From Nitrosomonadaceae bacterium (GTDB lineage Bacteria > Pseudomonadota > Gammaproteobacteria > Burkholderiales > Usitatibacteraceae): DNA of 5,193 bases. The stretch spans positions 1-5,193 of the forward strand of contig JAJTHU010000303.1 in the NCBI GenBank assembly GCA_021300055.1. The letters run 5' to 3'. Every line of letters starts with the position of its first letter. The first letter of the stretch is position 1. A program made the position numbers and the translations under genes. Below are positions 1-5,193 of the stretch, piece after piece. The notes under the pieces are model-generated. The model did not search any database and was not told the DNA's origin. It saw only the letters and a program-made list of their open reading frames with translations.

Positions 1-1
1 G

Positions 2-1066
2 GGTTCTGATGCCGCGACGCGCCCATTCTCTCGCGACATCGAACCTGCTTCAGACGTGGCGAGACCGGCGGTCAGCGTGCTGGCGCCGCACTCAGGCGGC
101 GGGCGTGAAAGCGCATCACGCCCACAGCTTCCGACAGGCCTCGCTAGTCTGTCAATCCTCGTGGCTGAGGACAACGAGGTTAATCAGCGCGTCATCGAAG
201 GTATTTTGCGGCGCATGGGGCATCGCATCACGCTCGTCACCAACGGCGACGAGGCGGTGCGCGCCCTAGCTAACACAGCCAATGCGCCCGAAAGCGCATT
301 CGATATCGTAATGATGGACATTCACATGCCGTTACTCGACGGCGTTGCGGCAACGCTTGCGATTAAGCAACTCTTCATTCACGAGGACCCTGCGCAACGT
401 GTCGCGCCACTCCCGATCGTAGCCATGACGGCTCACGCGCTGGCGGGTGATCGCGAGCACTATCTTCAATCGGGCATGGATGATTACATCTCCAAGCCCA
501 TTCGCAATGACGATTTGCACGCGCTTTTGGTACGATGTGTACCAGCCAAAATGACGCCAACCGCCAACACTCCGCCGCGGCGCACTGGCGCGCACTCAGC
601 GGTAGCGACCAGCAGAGTCCCTGCCGTCGCCAAGGCTGAGCCCGCTGCGAAAATTGCGGCGGCGCCTGCTATTGCCGTGCTCGACTTTGAGCAACTCAAT
701 GACATGCGCGACTTGCCGGGTGACGATACTGGCAAATCGCTGATCGATTTATTCCGCGAGAAGTCAGACGAGCGCCTGCGCTTGATGGCGTCTTGTTTGG
801 TCGATGCCAACTGGCTCTTGCTTGGCGATATCGCACACAGTCTGCGCGGGGCATCTGCCAGTGTTGGATTCCCGCGCGTCGCGGCGGCCTGCAAATCACT
901 CGAACTCGCCGCACGACAGCTCGCACCGAAGCCAGGCGTCACGCCAACGCAAAACGCCGACACGCCACCCTCGCAAGCGCAAATGGATGAACTCTATGAG
1001 GACATCAAGCGCTGCTATCTTGAGGCAGATGCCGCACTGACTCGCTGGCTAAACGAGTCGGCGTAA
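2..1066 (+). CDS. Hybrid sensor histidine kinase, C-terminal part (receiver + Hpt), 5' truncated by window edge
   Basis: The frame is open from the first bases of the window, so this is the tail of a longer gene. The GTG at 56 is probably internal and not a real start. Numbering from that GTG, a receiver domain spans about residues 31-163: acidic pair E38-D39, phospho-acceptor D88 (codon 317-319) in MMDIHMP, T125 in MTAHA, and K147 in SKP. A low-complexity Ala/Pro/Thr linker follows (about 164-207), then an Hpt domain (about 208-334) whose HSLRGASASVG motif places the phospho-His at H261 (codon 836-838). The Hpt domain carries a Pro/Thr/Gln-rich insertion at about 290-308. In BvgS-, BarA- and RpfC-like proteins this order follows a transmitter kinase, and phosphate passes His-Asp-His to a separate regulator. 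The kinase core, sensor and final regulator are outside the window, so signal and output are unknown. A stand-alone receiver-Hpt protein starting at 56 is possible but less likely, because coding sequence continues upstream of it. Confidence 0.9.
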   Translation, partial: GSDAATRPFSRDIEPASDVARPAVSVLAPHSGGGRESASRPQLPTGLASLSILVAEDNEVNQRVIEGILRRMGHRITLVTNGDEAVRALANTANAPESAFDIVMMDIHMPLLDGVAATLAIKQLFIHEDPAQRVAPLPIVAMTAHALAGDREHYLQSGMDDYISKPIRNDDLHALLVRCVPAKMTPTANTPPRRTGAHSAVATSRVPAVAKAEPAAKIAAAPAIAVLDFEQLNDMRDLPGDDTGKSLIDLFREKSDERLRLMASCLVDANWLLLGDIAHSLRGASASVGFPRVAAACKSLELAARQLAPKPGVTPTQNADTPPSQAQMDELYEDIKRCYLEADAALTRWLNESA

Positions 1067-1082
1067 AGGAGTCGGCGCAAAG
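1055..1082. repeat. 14-bp tandem duplication across the stop codon of the hybrid kinase
   Basis: Two adjacent 14-bp units, GAGTCGGCGTAAAG (1055-1068) and GAGTCGGCGCAAAG (1069-1082), differ at one base. The first unit encodes the last residues Glu-Ser-Ala and the TAA stop; the second has CAA in place of TAA. The near-identity suggests a recent replication-slippage duplication. Since the stop lies in the first unit, the second copy is untranslated in this frame. Confidence 0.8.
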
Positions 1083-1130
1083 CCGCAAGCAAGCCAAGGG
1101 CTCGGTTAGTTCGCCTTAAACGGCTTGCGG
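1083..1130. other. Inverted repeat in the convergent gap between hybrid kinase and TPR gene
   Basis: CCGCAAGC (1083-1090) is repeated in inverse as GCTTGCGG (1123-1130), with 32 nt between, which include a small AGCC/GGCT hairpin (1092-1102). The right arm lies inside the 3' end of the minus-strand TPR gene. The position suits a shared transcription end for two convergent genes. There is no T-run on either strand, so an intrinsic terminator is not demonstrated. Confidence 0.25.
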
Positions 1131-2455
1131 GCATAAAGGCTCCAGATGCGCGCAACGTCCATCGCGCCTTCAGTTCCTTTAACAGCGCCCAGCGCTTCAA
1201 CGGCCTTTGCCTGCTCACCCGCAAGCGCATACGCGATGCCGAGCTTCAACTGTGCGTCATCGGGACGACGTAGCCCTGGACGCTTGATGCCCTGCTCCAT
1301 CATCGGCAAGCCAGTCTTCATGTCACCATTGAACACATAGTTGAGTCCCGCGTTAAACAAGCCCGGACCTTCTTTCGCTGCGGCAGCTTCTGCGGATGAG
1401 CGCGCCATGTTCTTGATGTCGTCCGCAGCATCTTTCGCCATGGTGTCGCGGAATTTGACGTGTTCTGCCGTGCCGAGCACTTTGAGGTTGATGCCAATAT
1501 TCAAAATGTTCTGCGCATCGATAGGAAATCCCGCTTCCCGCGAGGCGCGTGCGATAAACATGTAGTTGGATTCAGTCAACGGCTGCCCAAGCGTCATTTT
1601 CAAACGCATGAGATCAAGCAAGTAACGCTCATTGAAATTCGCAAGACGCGAGGTGCGCGCGATGAGGTCAGCCCAGTAATCATTCTTTGGGTAATGCAGC
1701 ACCAGCCGCTCAAGCGCTGCGCGGTACGTTGCATCGTCATTCATATTGAGTGCAATGCGTCCTTGCAGCATGATCAAGTCCTCGGACGGCGTCTTGTTGG
1801 CCGCATCCAGTTCCTTGAGAGAGTTGGCAACTTCGCGCGCCGCGCCCGCTTTGTCGTCCGCGAGAAACAGCGCCTGCACCTGGATCAAGCGCAGACGCGG
1901 CTCGGTGCTGCCGTCGTCCATCGCGCGTCTGGCCCACGCAGCGGACTCCTTGTAGTTCTTCAACCGGTAGTTCGCGAATGCTAGCTCTTGCGAAAACGGC
2001 AACTTCTCTGCGACAGGCAAACGTCCGCTGTTATAGACGTGCTCAAACGACCTCACCACTACCGCGTCATCACGTACACCGACCGCGGCAGCAGCACGGA
2101 AGCGTTCCAGCAGGAACGTCTCATACGGTGAGCGATCGGCCACCGCCTCAATCTCGGCCAGCTTCGCTAGGGCTTCACGGAACTTCATGCCTTGGATCAT
2201 CTCTTGTGCCGCTTTGAAAGGCGCCGCCAGCGCGGGTCGAACCGTTTCAGCCGGCGCGGCCGCAGCAGGCCGCGCCTGTGCGTACGCTTCGGGCGCGTGA
2301 TAGATCGCGAGTACGGTCAGAGCAAGCGCAGTAAACGTTGTGACCGTTGCAAGCCGGCTCAATGGGAATCGGTGCGCGGACCGAATGTGCAAACGCGGCA
2401 CGAACGAGGTCAACTGTTGATGCGAGTTCATACCAAGCGGAAAAGTTGGATTCAT
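1106..2455 (-). CDS. Exported tetratricopeptide-repeat (TPR)-like protein of unknown function
   Basis: A complete 449-residue protein. The N-terminus has a basic stretch (R21-R34) and a hydrophobic core (about 36-52), ending in AYA|QA, a good type I signal peptidase site after A59. The mature protein is therefore probably periplasmic and begins with an Ala/Pro-rich segment (60-80). The rest is almost wholly helical, with degenerate TPR-like helix pairs near 76-108, 155-182, 187-216, 226-256, 367-391 and 399-427. TPR solenoids are protein-interaction scaffolds; no catalytic motif is visible. From memory, similar secreted TPR proteins in Burkholderiales often sit beside tonB-exbB-exbD, but no such genes are here. 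It stands alone on its strand, divergent from the response regulator and convergent with the hybrid kinase. The start is uncertain: ATG at 2455 gives an n-region of about 35 residues, while ATG at 2431 (residue 9) gives a more usual one. Neither has a clear Shine-Dalgarno sequence. Confidence 0.85.
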   Translation of the reverse strand: MNPTFPLGMNSHQQLTSFVPRLHIRSAHRFPLSRLATVTTFTALALTVLAIYHAPEAYAQARPAAAAPAETVRPALAAPFKAAQEMIQGMKFREALAKLAEIEAVADRSPYETFLLERFRAAAAVGVRDDAVVVRSFEHVYNSGRLPVAEKLPFSQELAFANYRLKNYKESAAWARRAMDDGSTEPRLRLIQVQALFLADDKAGAAREVANSLKELDAANKTPSEDLIMLQGRIALNMNDDATYRAALERLVLHYPKNDYWADLIARTSRLANFNERYLLDLMRLKMTLGQPLTESNYMFIARASREAGFPIDAQNILNIGINLKVLGTAEHVKFRDTMAKDAADDIKNMARSSAEAAAAKEGPGLFNAGLNYVFNGDMKTGLPMMEQGIKRPGLRRPDDAQLKLGIAYALAGEQAKAVEALGAVKGTEGAMDVARIWSLYARKPFKAN

Positions 2456-2456
2456 A

Positions 2457-2555
2457 TTCGGTCAGATAGAAAAGTAAGCAAAATCGAGAGCCTGCAGCCG
2501 GCGTCACGGACATTCCGTCTCCGCAAGCCACACTATTATCTCCGCTCTGACCGAA
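2457..2555. repeat. Perfect 10-bp inverted repeat just upstream of the TPR gene
   Basis: TTCGGTCAGA (2457-2466) recurs in exact inverse as TCTGACCGAA (2546-2555), with 79 bp between. The left arm lies 2 bp outside the ATG at 2455. The two arms could be half-sites or paired operators for a DNA-binding protein, or could fold back in the leader RNA of the TPR gene and sequester its start region. Both readings are inference; the match itself is seen directly. Confidence 0.5.
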
Positions 2556-2586
2556 AGTTGCCGACCTGGTCTCTTTACGGTGCGTA

Positions 2587-2603
2587 TAGTCAGCCTGCGA
2601 CTA
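2587..2603. other. Small dyad TAGTC-N7-GACTA
   Basis: TAGTC (2587-2591) and GACTA (2599-2603) are inverse copies with 7 bp between. A site this short can arise by chance, but it lies midway in the divergent promoter region, where an operator would be expected. Confidence 0.2.
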
Positions 2604-2615
2604 AGCCAATAACGC

Positions 2616-2647
2616 CTCGCGCACGTTGCGCGCCGACGCGAGTTTTT
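2616..2647 (+). terminator. Terminator-like hairpin followed by five T, in the intergenic region
   Basis: CTCGCG (2616-2621) pairs with CGCGAG (2637-2642), and TTTTT follows at once (2643-2647). The 15-nt loop contains a competing GCGC/GCGC hairpin. The arrangement resembles a short Rho-independent terminator reading rightwards. No annotated plus-strand gene ends here; it could end a small RNA or an antisense transcript arising near the TPR start, or attenuate a leader of the response regulator operon. The 6-bp stem and short T-run make it a weak candidate. Confidence 0.35.
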
Positions 2648-2727
2648 CCACGAGGGTGCGCCGATAGACTAGCCGGGCCCAACAAACACAAACTCCAGAA
2701 AAGACGGGCGGTTTGCGGCAAAAATGC

Positions 2728-2758
2728 CTCAAACTACCCGTCAACACTAGTGTTTGAG
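2728..2758. promoter_or_regulatory. Candidate operator upstream of the response regulator: nested dyad with perfect 12-bp palindrome
   Basis: AACACTAGTGTT (2743-2754) is a perfect palindrome. It is nested in a wider dyad, CTCAAAC (2728-2734) and GTTTGAG (2752-2758). CAACAC beside the palindrome also resembles CTCAAAC. It lies 40-70 bp before the regulator start, where an autoregulatory site would be expected. OmpR-family regulators more often bind direct repeats, so another protein could be the ligand. Confidence 0.4.
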
Positions 2759-2765
2759 ATCCTAC

Positions 2766-2778
2766 CTAAGCCTCTAAG
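2766..2778 (+). promoter_or_regulatory. Candidate direct-repeat site CTAAG-N3-CTAAG
   Basis: CTAAG occurs at 2766-2770 and 2774-2778, a start-to-start spacing of 8 bp, ending 19 bp before the response regulator ATG. OmpR-family regulators such as PmrA bind tandem half-sites, but usually spaced by about one helical turn (10-11 bp), so the spacing here is short. It could be autoregulatory or chance. Confidence 0.2.
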
Positions 2779-2797
2779 GCGTTGACGGCACGCACAA

Positions 2798-3490
2798 ATG
2801 CGCATCCTGCTAATTGAAGACGACGACGTTCTGCGAGACGTCATCCACAAAACACTGACTGAAGCCGGCCATCGTATCGACGCCGCTGCCAACATGGAAA
2901 CCGCTGACCATCTCTGGCGCTTCCAGCCCTTTGACATGGTCATCCTCGACTTGAATCTGCCTCGCCGTGCGCGTCCTGAGGCAGGCACTGGGAACGCGCT
3001 GACGCTGCTCCGTGAGGCGCGCCTTCGCGGCGACCACACACCGGTGTTGATCCTGACCGCCCGCAATCGTCTTGAAGAGCGCGTTGCCGGACTGGAGGCA
3101 GGTGCTGACGACTACATGGCCAAGCCGTTCGATCTCTCGGAGCTTACTGCCCGCATACGCGCGCTCGGCAGACGCGCGATCGGTGCCGTGGACCGCGCCG
3201 AGGTCGGTCGTTTGTCGGTTGATCGCAGTGCGCGCCGCTGCTTTATCGGCGAGTCCCCACTCGACCTACCGGCTCGGGAGTATGAAGTCCTGATGGAACT
3301 CGCCTCGCCGCCAGGCCGCGTGATTAGCAAACAGATGTTGTCCTCCAAGCTGTCAGAGCTCAACGAACTTCTTGCCGATAACGCGCTGGAAGCGTTCGTA
3401 TCTAGGCTGCGTAAGAAGCTTGCCGGCAGCGGCGCACGCATACGAACACTGCGCGGAATTGGCTACGTGCTAGAGCGCGATGATGCCTGA
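2798..3490 (+). CDS. OmpR-family response regulator, TctD-like
   Basis: A complete 230-residue DNA-binding response regulator, close to the usual length of 220-240. The receiver domain (about 1-123) opens with the characteristic MRILLIEDDD and has acidic residues D8-D9, phospho-acceptor D51 (codon 2948-2950), T87 in LTAR and K109 (codon 3122-3124) in AKPF. The winged-helix domain (about 135-227) shows LPAREYEVLMEL, the recognition-helix region ALEAFVSRLRKKL and the terminal wing RTLRGIGYVLE. It should be phosphorylated by the kinase encoded directly downstream, with which it overlaps by 11 bp, and then bind promoter DNA. Odd point: after DLNLP the usual short turn (such as GMDG) is replaced by a basic, Pro/Gly-containing stretch (residues 56-65), making the beta3-alpha3 loop beside D51 about six to eight residues longer. 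ATG at 2798 is fixed by the receiver beta1 strand, although no strong Shine-Dalgarno sequence is present. Family assignment is secure; the TctD-like label comes from the partner and general resemblance. Confidence 0.93.
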   Translation: MRILLIEDDDVLRDVIHKTLTEAGHRIDAAANMETADHLWRFQPFDMVILDLNLPRRARPEAGTGNALTLLREARLRGDHTPVLILTARNRLEERVAGLEAGADDYMAKPFDLSELTARIRALGRRAIGAVDRAEVGRLSVDRSARRCFIGESPLDLPAREYEVLMELASPPGRVISKQMLSSKLSELNELLADNALEAFVSRLRKKLAGSGARIRTLRGIGYVLERDDA

Positions 3491-4907
3491 GCCCGACGCA
3501 CGAGACGCACAGCGAAAGCCTTCGCTACGCCGCCAACTCGCCAGGCAGGTGCTAGTGCCGCTTGCTGTGACTTGGCTTGTTGGCACATTGGTGGTCCTTT
3601 CCGTCGCTAACTACTTTGTTGGCCGAGCATATGACAGAGCGCTGCTCGATGACGCGTATGCACTAGCGGCTCGGATGCAAGCGGGCGGCACGGAGGAACT
3701 GTCGATGCCCAGCGCGCGCGACCTCGCGACGGTACTTTTTGACCAGTCCGAACAAAACTACTTTGCCATTTACGCCAGTTCGGGCGAATTGATCGCAGGT
3801 CAGTCCAAACTACCACGGGCAACGGGAGATCTATCGCGTCCTGCCCACTTCGACACCACCGAACTTGACGGGCTCAGTGTCCGGCGCGTGACCTTGGCCA
3901 TCGATCGAGGCCAGGCATACACCGTCGTGATGGCACAGACGCTGACAAGTCGTACGCGTCTGCTAGAAAGGTTAATCGCGTTCGCAATCGTCCCCCAAGC
4001 AGTGCTTTTGCTGGGCCTTGGCGTATGGCTACGTCGCGCCATCCGCGAAGAGCTAAGGCCACTAGACGAACTGCAGCAAGCGATGAGCAAGCGCGATGCG
4101 CGCGACCTAACGCCGCTCACAACGCCGACAGAAACACAGGATCTGCAGCGCCTCACTGACGCCGTTAATGCTTTGCTGTCGCGCATTAGCCTGGGCGTCA
4201 CTGCACAGCGCGAGTTCGCTGGAAATGTTGCGCACGAACTGCGTACACCGCTCGCCGGTATACGCGCGCTAGCGGAGTACGGCTTGAAGCAACGTGACGG
4301 CGAGATATGGCGCGAGCAGCTCGAAGCGATTCGCAAGAGCGAGCAACGCGCGACCCATCTCGTGGATCAATTGTTGGCTCTGGCGATGGCGGACGAAGCT
4401 ACCAACGGTTTACAGCTGAATCCGTTGCGCCTCGATGTGCTCTGCCGCGAAGTGGTGATGGATTATCTTTCTCGCACCGAGCTTGCCCGCGCAGATATTG
4501 GCGCTGAGGGTATCGATCAGCCAATTTCAGTCGTCGGTCATCCCAGTCTCGTCGTTGGGCTGCTAACCAACCTGATCGACAATGCGCTCCGCTACGGCAA
4601 GCCGACCGACGGGAGCCAGGCAATGATCACGGTTTACGTTCGCCCTCACGAGCAAGGCGTTGACTTGGGCGTATCTGATAACGGCCCCGGACTGGCGGAT
4701 GGCGAACGCTTCGCCATGAGTGAGCGCTGGACGCAAGGCGCACTCGGCCAGGAACTCGGTCAGGGTGCCGGACTGGGACTTGCCATTGTCGCGCGCTATG
4801 CGCGGCTCATGAACGCCACGCTCACTTTCGGCCGTTCTGCGTCAGGCGGCGCCGATATTTACTTGCGCTTCCCGGTTGTTAGCTCGTCCACAAAGACTGA
4901 CGTTTAG
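3480..4907 (+). CDS. TctE-like sensor histidine kinase (2CSK_N-type sensor, HAMP-like, HisKA, HATPase)
   Basis: A complete 475-residue inner-membrane kinase. Basic N-terminus SLRRQLARQ (15-23), first membrane segment about 25-47, periplasmic sensor about 48-163, second membrane segment about 164-184, HAMP-like linker about 185-238. The start (SLRRQL, then YDRALLDDAYALAARM) matches the 2CSK_N sensor domain of TctE-type kinases. The HisKA domain has phospho-His H252 (codon 4233-4235) in NVAHELRTPL, with the HExxT pattern of kinases that also dephosphorylate their regulator. The ATPase domain has the N box NLIDNALRYG (364-373, metal-binding N368 by analogy), DNGPGL (400-405) and GQGAGLGLAIV (427-437). 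All key residues are present, so it should be active. The start overlaps the regulator's end by 11 bp; a second ATG follows at 3483. The overlap implies one operon and likely translational coupling. TctE itself responds to tricarboxylates, but no Tct transporter genes are in view, so the ligand is unknown. Confidence 0.94.
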   Translation: MMPEPDARDAQRKPSLRRQLARQVLVPLAVTWLVGTLVVLSVANYFVGRAYDRALLDDAYALAARMQAGGTEELSMPSARDLATVLFDQSEQNYFAIYASSGELIAGQSKLPRATGDLSRPAHFDTTELDGLSVRRVTLAIDRGQAYTVVMAQTLTSRTRLLERLIAFAIVPQAVLLLGLGVWLRRAIREELRPLDELQQAMSKRDARDLTPLTTPTETQDLQRLTDAVNALLSRISLGVTAQREFAGNVAHELRTPLAGIRALAEYGLKQRDGEIWREQLEAIRKSEQRATHLVDQLLALAMADEATNGLQLNPLRLDVLCREVVMDYLSRTELARADIGAEGIDQPISVVGHPSLVVGLLTNLIDNALRYGKPTDGSQAMITVYVRPHEQGVDLGVSDNGPGLADGERFAMSERWTQGALGQELGQGAGLGLAIVARYARLMNATLTFGRSASGGADIYLRFPVVSSSTKTDV

Positions 4908-4918
4908 CGACCACGTCA
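4898..4918. other. Small dyad spanning both convergent stop codons
   Basis: TGACGT (4898-4903) and ACGTCA (4913-4918) are inverse copies with a 9-nt loop. They cover the stop of the plus-strand kinase (4905-4907) and the stop of the minus-strand TfoX-like gene (4916-4918). A further TCAC-TTGC-GTGA hairpin lies at 4916-4927. It could form a weak hairpin in either transcript, but there is no T-run, so a terminator is not shown. Confidence 0.25.
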
Positions 4919-5193
4919 CTTGCGTGAGCGACCTGCCCGTCGCTGTGGCGAAGTGCTATCGGACATCAAGCCAAGATCATCAAGACGCATCAAGATCATG
5001 GTGCGGTCCTCGCGCGCGACGTCGCGCCAATCCCTATCTTGCTGTGCGCCGAGCAGCGCATAGAGAAGGTTAAGGCTTGCGCTGCCCTCGCGCTGGCGGA
5101 TGCGCGCGTAGAGTTCAAAGACATCGACCCGTCGCAGATCTTCCAAAGACTCGATGCCATACGCCATGAGCAGGCGCTTCGAAACAGGACCAA
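4916..5193 (-). CDS. TfoX C-terminal-domain-like protein, 5' truncated by right window edge
   Basis: The frame stays open to the right edge and reads GPVSKRLLMAYGIESLEDL upstream of and through the ATG at 5167. That matches the opening of the TfoX_C domain (helix-hairpin-helix-like, typically LGP-S--L---GI-SLEDL). So the 5167 ATG is internal and the gene starts outside the window. Further matches are ASLNLLYALLGAQQDRDW, the domain's conserved centre (SLNLL-AL-GA---R-W). The visible 91 codons cover essentially the whole domain plus a basic tail ending RRAGRSRK. TfoX/Sxy proteins activate competence genes in gammaproteobacteria; the C-terminal domain alone is common in other proteobacteria, where its role is not settled. 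Whether a TfoX N-terminal domain precedes it cannot be seen. It is convergent with the kinase gene, 8 bp apart, so the two are transcribed separately. Confidence 0.8.
   Translation of the reverse strand, partial: GPVSKRLLMAYGIESLEDLRRVDVFELYARIRQREGSASLNLLYALLGAQQDRDWRDVAREDRTMILMRLDDLGLMSDSTSPQRRAGRSRK

Larger units (their letters stand above)
2456..2797. other. Divergent intergenic region (342 bp) between TPR gene and response regulator gene
   Basis: This gap must hold the promoters of both divergent genes. I see no convincing -35/-10 pair with standard spacing in either direction. Isolated -10-like hexamers exist (plus strand TATTAT at 2534-2539; its complement includes GATAAT for leftward transcription), and a TTGAGA at 2754-2759 resembles a -35 box but lacks a partner. 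The region carries several dyads, listed separately, plus a small GGCA-AAAA-TGCC hairpin at 2717-2728. The plus-strand open frame that runs from inside the TPR gene across this region encodes a very basic, low-complexity product and is judged spurious. No strong ribosome-binding site precedes the response regulator start; AAGG at 2776-2779 is too far upstream. Confidence 0.7.

Noticed and set aside
484..963. A 159-codon minus-strand open frame.
   Set aside because: It is antisense to the receiver-Hpt coding region, with Ala/Ser-rich composition and no domain.
1460..1984. A 174-codon plus-strand open frame.
   Set aside because: It lies wholly antisense within the well-supported TPR gene and has no family resemblance.
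2585..2590. TATAGT as a -10 box for the response regulator, with TTGCCG (2558-2563) as -35.
   Set aside because: The spacer would be 21 bp, outside the normal 16-18 bp range.
2724..2750. A tiny open frame, MPQTTRQH, that could be a leader peptide for the response regulator.
   Set aside because: It has no ribosome-binding site, no run of regulatory codons, and its end coincides with the palindrome, which is explained as well by a DNA site.
2192..2785. A 197-codon plus-strand open frame running from inside the TPR gene through the intergenic region.
   Set aside because: Its product is extremely Arg/Lys/Pro-rich, has no recognisable domain or clear ribosome-binding site, and over 260 bp is simply the antisense of the TPR gene's signal-peptide end.
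3800..4336. A 178-codon minus-strand open frame.
   Set aside because: It is antisense to the kinase HAMP/HisKA region; its Ser/Arg-rich composition is typical of a shadow frame.
1..5193. Whether the CTAG tetranucleotide is unusually frequent; a hand count gave about 13 sites.
   Set aside because: Given the moderate GC content this is slightly below the rough chance expectation, so it is neither an excess nor the strong depletion seen in enterobacteria.

Overview
The window looks like chromosomal DNA from a betaproteobacterium, most likely of the order Burkholderiales. This rests on three family resemblances recognised by eye: a TctD/TctE-type two-component pair, a secreted TPR protein of a kind common in that order, and a TfoX C-terminal-type protein. 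Base composition is moderately GC-rich. No species can be named. There is no rRNA, tRNA, transposase, integrase, CRISPR array or phage gene, and nothing marks a horizontally acquired island.

Layout, left to right. (1) Bases 2-1066, plus strand: the 3' end of a hybrid sensor kinase, carrying a receiver domain and an Hpt domain; the kinase core would lie left of the window. (2) Bases 1106-2455, minus strand: a complete exported TPR-type protein of 449 residues, convergent with the hybrid kinase across 39 bp. (3) Bases 2456-2797: a 342-bp divergent intergenic region, the only sizeable non-coding stretch. It holds several inverted repeats, a perfect 12-bp palindrome and a hairpin followed by five T. 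(4) Bases 2798-3490 and 3480-4907, plus strand: a two-gene operon, an OmpR-family response regulator overlapping by 11 bp a TctE-like membrane histidine kinase. (5) Bases 4916-5193, minus strand: the C-terminal part of a TfoX_C-like protein, open at the right edge and convergent with the kinase across only 8 bp.

Two independent phosphotransfer systems are therefore present: a phosphorelay end module (receiver to Hpt) on the left and a classical kinase-regulator pair on the right. The pair probably senses a periplasmic small molecule, and the regulator may act on its own divergent promoter region and possibly on the TPR gene opposite. No target or ligand can be read from the sequence.

No clearly new biological system was found. 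The points most worth checking are the extended loop beside the phospho-acceptor Asp of the response regulator, the structured intergenic region (possible operators, possible small RNA), and a 14-bp tandem duplication across the stop codon of the hybrid kinase.
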